6,197 nt of DNA from an uncultured Clostridia bacterium (GCA_947178015.1 CAMWWW010000145.1:1-6197), one strand, 5' to 3'; shown: positions 1 to 6,060, counted from the stretch's first letter. The notes: generated by a model not told the origin, from the letters alone. Translations and numbers: made by a program.

Positions 1-68
1 TGTGCTATTTTTTCGATTATGCTAGGTACGCCGTTTTTTCTTCTCTAATTTTAATATAATATCAACAG

Positions 69-86
69 TTTACAAGTTTTTGTAAA
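69..86. promoter_or_regulatory. Perfect dyad TTTACAA-N4-TTGTAAA
   Basis: Seven-base arms at 69-75 and 80-86 are exact reverse complements separated by GTTT. The related word ACAGTTTTACA follows at 99-109, and an inverted relative (CCAGTTTACAACT on the minus strand) lies at 199-211. This is compatible with a binding site for a dimeric regulator, but chance is a real alternative in such AT-rich DNA. Confidence 0.35.
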
Positions 87-108
87 AATTATATTTTCAC
101 AGTTTTAC

Positions 109-126
109 ATTGAATAAAAATTCAAT
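109..126. promoter_or_regulatory. Perfect dyad ATTGAAT-AAAA-ATTCAAT
   Basis: Seven-base arms at 109-115 and 120-126 are exact reverse complements around four A residues. The architecture (18 bp, 7-4-7) is the same as the dyad centred 40 bp to the left. Function is unknown. Confidence 0.3.
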
Positions 127-146
127 TTTTTCAAGTTTTGTAGGTG

Positions 147-173
147 TTAAAATGTATAATTATTACATTTTAA
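147..173. promoter_or_regulatory. Perfect 10-bp dyad TTAAAATGTA-N7-TACATTTTAA
   Basis: Ten-base arms at 147-156 and 164-173 are perfect reverse complements around TAATTAT. It is the longest perfect dyad in the AT-rich region and overlaps a TATAAT hexamer at 155-160. TGTA/TACA half-sites are typical of several dimeric repressors, but no specific regulator can be named. Confidence 0.4.
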
Positions 174-323
174 ACAGCAAATCGTATAATTTTAAAAAGT
201 TGTAAACTGGTGTAATAATATGATAATTAGAAAAACCAAAAAATATAACTATGTTCAGCAATATAGGTAAGATTACAAGAATAGGCAGAAAGAAAACGTG
301 TCTGGAATACGAATAAAAAGCAG

Positions 324-463
324 CATAGCCAGCGCAGCTATTTTCCTCAAGGAACCTATTGAAAAACGTCGGCGCTTGATGAGGTTTTTCACGAATCTAG
401 CGTCCGCTACGTTTTTCACTAAGCGAGAGCGGGGTGACGGAGGAAATAGCTGCGATGGCTATG
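324..463. repeat. Long imperfect palindrome (MITE/REP-like structured element)
   Basis: The outer arms are 324-348 and 440-463. Reverse-complementing the left arm gives the right arm with one base deleted in an A run and one mismatch, so about 23 of 25 positions pair. Inside, GAAAAACG (361-368) pairs with CGTTTTTC (410-417), and CGC (373-375) with GCG (400-402). GTTTTTCAC also occurs twice, at 384-392 and 411-419. A single transcript could therefore fold into one long stem with an internal hairpin. Part of the element is repeated in inverted orientation near the right end of the window. It carries no transposase and is short, like a non-autonomous MITE or a REP-type intergenic repeat. It lies downstream of the leftward AraC gene and could act as its transcript end structure. 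The family is not recognised by name. Confidence 0.65.
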
Positions 464-482
464 TGGACCCTTCTCAAAAATG
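378..482 (+). repeat. Dispersed intergenic repeat, left copy
   Basis: Positions 378-444 match the reverse complement of 6097-6163 without gaps at 64 of 67 bases. Weaker similarity continues outward: GTGGACCCTTCTC near 463-475 resembles GCGGACCATTCTC on the minus strand near 6067-6079. The copy includes the right half of the palindrome. A 61-codon GTG-initiated reading frame across it (298-483) has no ribosome site and is taken as non-coding. Confidence 0.8.
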
Positions 483-541
483 ATTACATGAATTGTCTTT
501 ATATAAATCTATATTATCTCGAAAATGAATAGCAAATCTTT

Positions 542-1417
542 TTACACCACCCCTTTATTTTTCCGATACTGATATGGTGACATCCCTTTTATTTTTTTAA
601 ATACATCTCCAAAGTAGTTGCTGTCATTGTATCCACAGCGCAGCGCAATTTCTGTTATGGAGGCATTTGTCTCCAAAAGCAGAGTGGTTGCTTCTCTGAG
701 CCGCACGCTGCTCAAATATTCTTTAAATCCAAAGCCTGTCGTCCGCTTAAATTTTCTTGAAAAATATGCCGCGCTCATATTTGCTTTTTTTGCTGCATCC
801 TCCAGTGTGATCGTCGTGCTGTAATTCTGACAGATATACTTTGCCACTTCTTGGATTACCTCGTCTACAGCGTCCAGCTCTTCTATCGTATTGTACTGGA
901 ATTCCTGACACCGAAGCAGGAAAATCAGCAGCTCATACAGATGGTTTTTTAACAGTCTTTTGGAAAAATTATCTGGTATCTTATATTCGTACTCCATCTT
1001 CTGCATTAGATTATCTACATATTCTCTTCGGCTTGCCGGAATCGTCATATGTGGATTTTTAAAACATTTTAGCACAGTCTCTTTTCCAAATTCTTCATAT
1101 AACGGCTTTACAAATTCATCGGTAAAATTAATGACAATTCTTTCATGTGCTTTATCTGCAAGATAGGTGCTGCGGTGTAGTGCTCCTTTTTCTATCGCCA
1201 CAATGTCGCCCTTATTTACAACATAGATGGTGTGGTTTACAAAAATCCTTCTTTTTCCAGACAAAAGATAATAGATCTCATAAGAAGGATGAACGTGGGC
1301 TTCCTTCATAGTAAAATAGGCATTTCGTTTTACTTGGCTGATAAAAAACTGATGGTCTAAACTATCGGTCGCATTACTGGCATTTGCAATATTATGTTTT
1401 GTCGGCTTTTCTTCCAT
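542..1417 (-). CDS. AraC-family transcriptional regulator (cupin sensor + AraC HTH)
   Basis: A 291-residue DNA-binding regulator, full length for the two-domain AraC class. Residues about 30-90 form an N-terminal cupin ligand-binding domain, with HVHPSYEIYYLLSGKRR at 41-57, a GD turn at 70-71 and ALH at 79-81. Residues about 188-286 are the AraC/XylS DNA-binding domain: first helix-turn-helix at 205-228 (LEDAAKKANMSAAYFSRKFK), second at 253-276 with the hallmark ITEIALRCGYNDSNYF, then the family-typical MSPYQYRK end. The ATG start has AGGGG at 1425-1429 seven bases upstream. It is divergent from the MATE exporter across 175 bp, the usual arrangement for a local regulator, so control of the exporter and of itself is inferred. 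Such proteins often sense sugars or small metabolites; the ligand here is not predictable. No transmembrane segment is visible, so it is cytoplasmic. Confidence 0.93.
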   Translation of the reverse strand: MEEKPTKHNIANASNATDSLDHQFFISQVKRNAYFTMKEAHVHPSYEIYYLLSGKRRIFVNHTIYVVNKGDIVAIEKGALHRSTYLADKAHERIVINFTDEFVKPLYEEFGKETVLKCFKNPHMTIPASRREYVDNLMQKMEYEYKIPDNFSKRLLKNHLYELLIFLLRCQEFQYNTIEELDAVDEVIQEVAKYICQNYSTTITLEDAAKKANMSAAYFSRKFKRTTGFGFKEYLSSVRLREATTLLLETNASITEIALRCGYNDSNYFGDVFKKIKGMSPYQYRKNKGVV

Positions 1418-1459
1418 ATCGCTTCCCCTGCTTTCTGTGGTTTTGTTCCCCCTCTTTAG

Positions 1460-1468
1460 AGTATATCA
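1460..1468 (-). promoter_or_regulatory. Extended -10 promoter for the AraC-type gene
   Basis: Read on the minus strand, 1468-1460 is TGATATACT, an extended -10 element (TGN followed by TATACT). The -35 region at normal spacing is poor, which is common when an extended -10 is present. Transcription would start near 1453, giving a leader of roughly 35 bases before the ATG at 1417. Confidence 0.5.
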
Positions 1469-1502
1469 TATATTTCTTTGTCCAGAAAGCAAAAAAACTG
1501 TA

Positions 1503-1571
1503 TTTTTCTGAAAATCTTTTGATTTTCCGGTTGCATATCCATGTTTTTTCAAGTACAGTTATTCTGTAAAT
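1503..1571. promoter_or_regulatory. Candidate operators between the divergent genes
   Basis: Two related 13-mers lie in direct orientation: TTTTTCTGAAAAT (1503-1515) and TTATTCTGTAAAT (1559-1571), matching at 11 of 13 bases, 56 bp apart. AraC-family proteins commonly bind direct repeats. A perfect 7-4-7 dyad, GAAAATC-TTTT-GATTTTC, overlaps the first (1510-1527). The rightward exporter promoter must lie here, but no convincing -35/-10 pair was found; TTGCAT (1531-1536) and TACAGT (1554-1559) are correctly spaced but weak, consistent with an activator-dependent promoter. Confidence 0.35.
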
Positions 1572-1592
1572 AAATAGAAGGGATGAAACAAG

Positions 1593-3005
1593 ATGATAAA
1601 GTCAAAATTTACAATTTCCAAAAAGGATGAAAATTTTCGTGATTTTGCGCTGAACGGCAATCTTTGGCTGTTGCTTTTGCAGGTTGGGCTTCCGCTCGCG
1701 CTCTATCAAAATCTTAACATGATCTTTAAGATTTTGGATTCCATGATGGCGTCCCATATCAGCGCGGAATCGGTGTCGGCTGTCGCCTACCTATCCCAGA
1801 TCAATCATATGATATCGGCGATAGGAGGAGGACTTGCCATAGGAAGCAGCTTAAAAATCAGCCAAGCTTATGGTGCTGGAGATTATAAGCTTGTCAAGCA
1901 GCGTGTCAGCACTTTATTTGGCATCTGCGGCATATTGGGCATAGCGCTTATCTGCCTGATTCCATTTACTCCTGTGATTCTTAGAATCGCCAATACGCCG
2001 GAAAATCTGATCGCCATTGGAAGTCGGTATTTTGCCATCGAACTTATGGGAATTGTGGTTGGATTTATCAATAATGTCTATATTGCCATCGAGCGCTCCC
2101 GCGGCAATTCACAGAGAATTCTATATTTGAATATCTGTGTGATTGTGTTTAAGTTGAGCCTCACTGCCTTTTTTGTATATGTTCTTCAGGCAGATATTAC
2201 AATGATCGCCGTCGCCACTCTTCTCTCACAGGGCATCCTGCTTGCTGCGGGTATTTATCATATGACAAGAAAGGACAGTTATTTCTCCTTTTCTTTTCAT
2301 AATATTTCATTCCGCCGAAAGAGCATCGGCCCTATGCTTCATATTTCCTTTCCGGTTATGGTGGAAAAGAGCGCTTTTTCCTTTGGCAAGGTGGTGGTAA
2401 ATTCCATGAGCAGCATGTATGGTTCTCTGACAATAGGTGCTCTTGGTATCTCCAACAATATCAATGGTTTTACCACCAGCGCGCAGAATGGTTTTCAGGA
2501 CGGCTGTGCAGCCATTATCAGCCAAAATATTGGTGCGGGCAACAAAAAGCGTGCTTTGGAAGCCTTTAAGCGCGTGCTGTGCATTAATGTCCTAATTGGC
2601 ACGGTTGGACTTATTCTCACTATGGCCCTGCTTCGCCCAGTAAGTCTGCTGTTCGCCACATCCGGCGGCGTTGTAAACACGGAATTTCAAGAGATGATTA
2701 TCGCCATCAACCACTATGAGTTAATTGGCGGATGTATCCCGCTCGGCATTTTCTCCTCCTGCATGTCGCTTTTATTTGGTTTTGGAAAAACAAAGTTGAC
2801 ACTGCTTGTCAACTTTTGCCGTGTTTTTGTTTTCCGCATCCCGGTACTGTGGGCGCTGCAAAATTTTACCTCTCTAGGAAATGAGAGCGTTGGCATCACC
2901 ATGATGGTCAGCAATACGCTGGTCGCTATTATGGCGCTTATCGTCGTTATCTTTGTGATCCGCGGGGAATGTAAGCGCAGCAAGATATGTTTTTTCGGTA
3001 AATGA
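1593..3005 (+). CDS. MATE-family multidrug/metabolite efflux transporter
   Basis: A 470-residue integral membrane protein with the length and repeated two-half architecture of MATE exporters, which move organic compounds out of the cell in exchange for Na+ or H+. The first half opens with NLWLLLLQVGLPLALYQNLN (22-41). It includes the conserved stretch around GGGLAIGSSLKISQAYGAGD (78-97) that ends the second helix. The second half repeats the pattern: HISFPVMVEKSAF (250-262), then FQDGCAAIISQNIGAGNKKRA (301-321). Hydrophobic segments run throughout, compatible with twelve helices, and the C-terminus is basic and cytoplasmic-looking. The start ATG has AGGG ten bases upstream; a nearer ATG at 1583 is out of frame. 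It heads a probable operon with a two-component system 51 bp downstream. Substrate is unknown: drug, bile-acid-like or endogenous metabolite are all possible. Confidence 0.93.
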   Translation: MIKSKFTISKKDENFRDFALNGNLWLLLLQVGLPLALYQNLNMIFKILDSMMASHISAESVSAVAYLSQINHMISAIGGGLAIGSSLKISQAYGAGDYKLVKQRVSTLFGICGILGIALICLIPFTPVILRIANTPENLIAIGSRYFAIELMGIVVGFINNVYIAIERSRGNSQRILYLNICVIVFKLSLTAFFVYVLQADITMIAVATLLSQGILLAAGIYHMTRKDSYFSFSFHNISFRRKSIGPMLHISFPVMVEKSAFSFGKVVVNSMSSMYGSLTIGALGISNNINGFTTSAQNGFQDGCAAIISQNIGAGNKKRALEAFKRVLCINVLIGTVGLILTMALLRPVSLLFATSGGVVNTEFQEMIIAINHYELIGGCIPLGIFSSCMSLLFGFGKTKLTLLVNFCRVFVFRIPVLWALQNFTSLGNESVGITMMVSNTLVAIMALIVVIFVIRGECKRSKICFFGK

Positions 3006-3032
3006 TACAAAAATGATGGAAAAATGATTCAA
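3000..3032 (+). repeat. Three 11-bp tandem units AAATGATNNAA at the MATE/regulator junction
   Basis: The units AAATGATACAA (3000-3010), AAATGATGGAA (3011-3021) and AAATGATTCAA (3022-3032) are identical at nine of eleven positions, with an exact 11-bp period. The first overlaps the last MATE codon and its stop. Each unit carries ATGA, so the MATE stop overlaps an ATG at 3002. That ATG opens a four-codon frame ending in the ATGA at 3013. The ATG at 3013 opens a second four-codon frame ending in the ATGA at 3024. The ATG at 3024 is in frame with the response regulator. The 11-bp direct-repeat geometry is also that of OmpR/PhoB-type operators. Confidence 0.75.
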
Positions 3033-3042
3033 AATATCTGCG

Positions 3043-3048
3043 AGGAGG
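3043..3048 (+). promoter_or_regulatory. Ribosome binding site that fixes the response-regulator start
   Basis: AGGAGG lies eight bases before the ATG at 3057, an ideal spacing. The upstream in-frame ATG at 3024 has no ribosome site and would add eleven residues ahead of the canonical receiver beta-strand, so 3057 is preferred. Confidence 0.85.
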
Positions 3049-3056
3049 TGAGCACA

Positions 3057-3713
3057 ATGAACAAAATTCTAATTGCGGAGGATGAGGCTCCCATCGCCAA
3101 TCTGCTGCGCACGGCACTGGAAGGCTCCGGCTATGGCTGCTCATGGGCGGCGGACGGCGAGAGGGCAGCGGGCTTATTGGAGTCAGAACCTTTTGATCTG
3201 GTGCTGCTTGATATTATGCTTCCAAAGGCAGATGGCTATGAAGTGCTTGAATATTGTAAGTCTCTTGATGTTCCAGTTATTTTCCTGACCGCGAAGGGAA
3301 GACTGGAGGATCGCGTAAAGGGGCTGCGGCTTGGCGCAGAAGACTATATTACCAAGCCCTTTGAGCTGATGGAGCTTTTGGCTAGAGTGGAGACTGTGCT
3401 GCGACGCTGCGGCAAAACGGGGCGGCTTCTCACTCTTCCTCCCGATATCGAGGTTGACACAGCAAGCCATGTGGTAAAGCGCGCCGGGTATCCCGTATCT
3501 CTTACCGCAAAAGAGTATGATCTACTGCTCTTATTTTTACAAAACAAAAATATCGCCCTATATCGGGACCGCATCTATGAGCGGGTGTGGGGCGAAGAAT
3601 ATCTGGGAGACAGCCGCACGGTGGATCTGCATATTCAGAGGATGCGGAAGAAGCTTGGGCTTGAGAGCAGGCTGGTCGCCGTCTATAAAGTAGGATACCG
3701 ATTGGAGGTGTAG
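3057..3713 (+). CDS. OmpR/PhoB-family response regulator
   Basis: A 218-residue cytoplasmic transcription factor that should receive a phosphoryl group from the kinase encoded next. The receiver domain spans about 1-118. It has the acidic pair E8-D9, phosphoacceptor D52 in LVLLDIMLP, switch residue T78 in FLTAK, aromatic Y97 and conserved lysine K100 in DYITKPF. A winged-helix DNA-binding domain follows at about 125-218, with LTAKEYDLL (149-157), recognition-helix region SRTVDLHIQRMRKKLG (186-201) and wing VYKVGYRLEV at the C-terminus. All catalytic positions are intact, so it is expected to be active. It lies 4 bp from the kinase gene and 51 bp from the exporter gene. The 11-bp repeats just upstream are a plausible autoregulatory site. 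The target signal (cell-envelope or antimicrobial stress, for example) is not determinable. Confidence 0.95.
   Translation: MNKILIAEDEAPIANLLRTALEGSGYGCSWAADGERAAGLLESEPFDLVLLDIMLPKADGYEVLEYCKSLDVPVIFLTAKGRLEDRVKGLRLGAEDYITKPFELMELLARVETVLRRCGKTGRLLTLPPDIEVDTASHVVKRAGYPVSLTAKEYDLLLLFLQNKNIALYRDRIYERVWGEEYLGDSRTVDLHIQRMRKKLGLESRLVAVYKVGYRLEV
3704..3708 (+). promoter_or_regulatory. Ribosome binding site for the TTG-started kinase
   Basis: GGAGG overlaps the last codons of the response regulator and sits nine bases before TTG at 3718. It decides the unusual start: the first internal ATG (residue 11) would remove part of the first membrane helix. The overlap suggests translational coupling of the pair. 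Confidence 0.75.
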
Positions 3714-3717
3714 GGGT

Positions 3718-5115
3718 TTGAAGCTGTTTTGGAAGCTGTTTTGCAGTATGGTCCTTCTGACAGTATTTGCCAGCTCCATTGGAGGATATGTCCTGATTGA
3801 TTCCCAATTTCGCATATCACTGGAACGAGAAGTCGCCACTGTCTACGAGGAAAATGATCTGCTTCGGTACACGCTGACCCGCGAGATGCATATCGAGCCC
3901 ATCAGCAGTCAAGAAGAGCTTGCCTCACTGGCAAATAATATCACCATCAACACAGGACATGGTACCGTCACCTTCCGAATCAGCACAGCAGAAGGGGAAA
4001 CCATCGCCCTCAAGGGCGTTATACCGCTGGAAGCATCTTCGCTCACCATGCAGCTTAAGGAAAACCAGAGAGGCTGGCAGCTTGCCAGCACAGAAGATAA
4101 CCGAATCTATCTGCATGTGGCAAGCCCTCTCATACTTGAAGACGATATTCTGTATCTGGAAAATTGCAGAGAAATCAGCAGTCTTTTTGCCACACGCTCC
4201 GAGCAGTATCAAAGCTTTTTTTACCTAATGGCAGCTCTCACCCTCGCTGTGGGAGCCGCATCTTTATTTATCTCTGCCCTGATCCTAAAGCCCTTAAGAC
4301 AGCTATCGGCCGCCACCCGAAAAATGGCAGCCGGAAAGCTAAACGTGCGGGTAAAGGTAAACAGCCGTGATGAGCTTGGCCATCTAGCTGCAAATTTTAA
4401 TACTATGGCGGCGCGGCTGGAAGCCTATGTGGAGGATCTGACCGAAGCGGCAAAGCGGCAGGAGGATTTTATCGGAAGCTTTGCCCATGAAATCAAAACT
4501 CCGCTTACCTCCATTATTGGATACGCGTATTTACTCCGATCAAGACCGTCCACATCCGAACAAGTTTTTGAATGTTCGGATTATATTTTCCGAGAAGGCC
4601 GACGACTGGAAGCACTGAGCCGAAAGTTAATGGATCTCATTGTATTAAACAAACAAGATTTTCCTCTGCGCCCTGTATCCATGGAATTGTTTCTTAAGCG
4701 AGTGGGAGGTGCCCTGCAACCCGTTCTCAATAATCAGGGAATTTATCTGAGAATTCAGGCAGAAAACTCTACTATCTCCCTAGAGCCGGACCTAATGGAA
4801 ACCGTTCTGCTCAATCTAATCGACAACGCCAGAAAATCCATGGACTATGGTGGAATCATCCTATTGGAGGGCAAAATAGAACGACACGGCTATTGTATCT
4901 GTGTCATTGACAATGGAAAGGGCATCCCAAAAGGGGAGCTGACCCGCATCACAGAAGCCTTCTATATGGTCGACAAATCCCGCTCCCGCGCCAAGGGAGG
5001 CGCAGGGCTTGGACTGGCAATATGTCAGAAAATTGTGACTCTTCATGGTGGAGCTTTAGAATTTAAAAGTACTGAGGGCGCAGGCACACAGGTCTGTGTT
5101 CATCTAAAAAACTGA
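3718..5115 (+). CDS. Membrane sensor histidine kinase (HAMP, HisKA, HATPase)
   Basis: A 465-residue kinase started at TTG. Order of domains: first membrane helix about 5-27; extracytoplasmic sensor region about 28-165; second membrane helix about 167-190; HAMP linker about 190-242 (LKPLRQLSAATRKMAAGKL); dimerisation/phosphoacceptor domain with FIGSFAHEIKTPLTS at 251-265, where H257 is phosphorylated; and an ATP-binding domain. The last has the N box NLIDNARKS (366-374, N370), G1 DNGKGIP (398-404) and G2 GGAGLGLAI (427-435). All motifs are intact, so it should autophosphorylate and pass phosphate to the regulator encoded 4 bp upstream. The ~140-residue outer region has no recognised fold from inspection and would be where a signal, or the downstream exported protein, could act. 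It is not the short-loop kinase type typical of Bce-like peptide-antibiotic modules. Confidence 0.95.
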   Translation: MKLFWKLFCSMVLLTVFASSIGGYVLIDSQFRISLEREVATVYEENDLLRYTLTREMHIEPISSQEELASLANNITINTGHGTVTFRISTAEGETIALKGVIPLEASSLTMQLKENQRGWQLASTEDNRIYLHVASPLILEDDILYLENCREISSLFATRSEQYQSFFYLMAALTLAVGAASLFISALILKPLRQLSAATRKMAAGKLNVRVKVNSRDELGHLAANFNTMAARLEAYVEDLTEAAKRQEDFIGSFAHEIKTPLTSIIGYAYLLRSRPSTSEQVFECSDYIFREGRRLEALSRKLMDLIVLNKQDFPLRPVSMELFLKRVGGALQPVLNNQGIYLRIQAENSTISLEPDLMETVLLNLIDNARKSMDYGGIILLEGKIERHGYCICVIDNGKGIPKGELTRITEAFYMVDKSRSRAKGGAGLGLAICQKIVTLHGGALEFKSTEGAGTQVCVHLKN

Positions 5116-5145
5116 CAACGAAAACGCAATGATATTGATGCATAA

Positions 5146-5186
5146 GCGCTGCTTGACACCAAACATATAAAATACAAAAACAGCGC
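5146..5186 (+). promoter_or_regulatory. Small inverted repeat enclosing a TTGACA in the kinase/hypothetical gap
   Basis: GCGCTG (5146-5151) and CAGCGC (5181-5186) are perfect complements around 29 A/T-rich bases. A consensus TTGACA sits at 5153-5158, but no -10 lies at 16-18 bp; TATAAA at 5166-5171 is only 7 bp away. It could be a leader hairpin just before the AAGGA ribosome site (5193-5197), or an operator. An internal promoter for the last gene is not established. Confidence 0.3.
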
Positions 5187-5202
5187 AGAAATAAGGAATA
5201 TT

Positions 5203-5979
5203 ATGAAATATTTGACACGCTGGCTACTTCCTGCCATAACCGTATTGACAGTGCTTGCCGCTGCCTTTCTTCCAGAAAAACTCTCACAATTCCAAGACCA
5301 AAAGCTTTTTCACGCCGTCCACAGTGAAGAAATGTCCTCCAACAGCTCCCTTCCCATCTGGACGCCAAATCTAATCCAAAAGCTCTCCTTGCTTGATCTA
5401 TGGAGCAACTATCCTGATGATTCCACGACTATCAGCCGCTCCCTCAGCGACTCAGAGAGCACGCCAGAAGAGCGCCGAACCATGGAAGAGATGGTCTATA
5501 CGGAATTAACCAGTCTGATGGAAGCGCAGATTCTCTCCAAAGATCTATTTCCGAAAAACTACCGTCTGTCCAGCGCACAACGCTTCTATATACAAGACAG
5601 TCAGGAAAGCAGCGGAAATTGGTTTTTATCCGTTGAACTATATGAGGATATCATATATGATTCCAATTATTGGAGCGCATGGATGATCTTAGATGAGGAA
5701 ACTGGAAAAATGCTGCGCCTAACCCTGTACTCTTCAAAAATACTTCCCTCTGTCTCTCTAGAAGCAATAGGCAAAGCCTTCCTTGACCGCCTTGGCATAG
5801 AATATGAGACACCAAAAAAAAATGGACCCTATGTTATATTTCCATTAAAAGAAACAAAATTACAATATATTATATTATTAGAACCAGAAATCTTATACAT
5901 CTCCCTCAACAGTAATTCTACCGCCAACAACACATCTAGCCACAGCATACAAGGGACTGCAAACGATGTAAAGAAATGA
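5203..5979 (+). CDS. Unrecognised membrane-anchored extracytoplasmic protein
   Basis: A 258-residue protein whose family I do not recognise. Residues 3-23 (YLTRWLLPAITVLTVLAAAFL after a basic start) form one hydrophobic segment. There is no lipobox cysteine and no clear signal-peptidase site, so it is probably an N-terminally anchored protein with the rest outside. The remainder is polar: an acidic, Ser-rich stretch (about 71-100), then SVELYEDIIYDSNYWSAWMILDEETGKMLRLTLYSS (143-178), which alternates like beta-strands, followed by a helix (SLEAIGKAFLDRLGIEYE, 185-202). This loosely resembles PepSY-type extracytoplasmic domains, but that is only an impression. The C-terminus is low-complexity Asn/Ser/Thr. 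ATG has AAGGA five bases upstream. Its place directly after the kinase, before the terminator, suggests an accessory sensor or modulator of that kinase; this is inference. Confidence 0.75.
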   Translation: MKYLTRWLLPAITVLTVLAAAFLPEKLSQFQDQKLFHAVHSEEMSSNSSLPIWTPNLIQKLSLLDLWSNYPDDSTTISRSLSDSESTPEERRTMEEMVYTELTSLMEAQILSKDLFPKNYRLSSAQRFYIQDSQESSGNWFLSVELYEDIIYDSNYWSAWMILDEETGKMLRLTLYSSKILPSVSLEAIGKAFLDRLGIEYETPKKNGPYVIFPLKETKLQYIILLEPEILYISLNSNSTANNTSSHSIQGTANDVKK

Positions 5980-5988
5980 TTTCGATAT

Positions 5989-6023
5989 ATAGAGTGGAAA
6001 AGTCAGTTTTTTCACTCTATTTT
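5989..6023 (+). terminator. Intrinsic terminator of the rightward operon
   Basis: The arm 5989-6001 (ATAGAGTGGAAAA) pairs with 6008-6020 (TTTTTCACTCTAT) over 13 base pairs, one of them G-U, with a six-base loop, and is followed by TTT at 6021-6023. It starts ten bases after the last stop codon. The U tract is short but the A-tract/T-tract stem is typical; it may work in both directions. Confidence 0.8.
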
Positions 6024-6060
6024 GATTTATATAATGGATTTATCTGTTTCAATTTCTTTT

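Larger units (their letters stand above)
1..323. other. AT-rich non-coding region with phased dyads
   Basis: No convincing gene is present. The region is very AT-rich and dense in TTTACA/TGTAAA words: 69-74, 80-86, 104-109 and 201-207, plus a TGTAA direct repeat at 201-205 and 211-215. It contains three perfect inverted repeats, listed separately. TATAAT hexamers occur at 55-60, 155-160 and 185-190. None has a good -35 at proper spacing; the best is TTACAT at 163-168, 16 bp before 185-190. No rightward gene follows until the exporter, so if these are regulatory sites they may serve a leftward or small RNA transcript outside what can be seen here. Two reading frames are open from base 1 (stops at 46-48 and 55-57), too short to call as the end of an upstream gene. 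Confidence 0.6.

Noticed and set aside
1..57. Two frames open from base 1 that could be the tail of an upstream gene
   Set aside because: Only 15 and 18 codons are visible, both frames are open, and the composition gives no way to choose between them.
298..483. 61-codon reading frame starting at GTG across the left repeat
   Set aside because: It has no ribosome site, is basic low-complexity, and follows the palindromic repeat; the right copy does not preserve it.
480..541. Intrinsic terminator for the leftward AraC gene just after its stop
   Set aside because: Only weak A/T hairpins with no G/C stem and no U tract are present; the palindrome further left is a better candidate for ending the transcript.
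3024..3056. Earlier ATG start for the response regulator
   Set aside because: It lacks a ribosome site and adds eleven residues before the canonical receiver start; AGGAGG fits the ATG at 3057. It is kept only as a possible minor product.
3073..3839. Several overlapping reading frames on both strands across the regulator and kinase genes
   Set aside because: They are out-of-frame shadows of the two clearly recognised genes, without ribosome sites or family motifs.
5153..5173. Complete promoter built on TTGACA before the last gene
   Set aside because: The only -10-like sequences are 7-9 bp away; at 17 bp the sequence is A-rich with no match.
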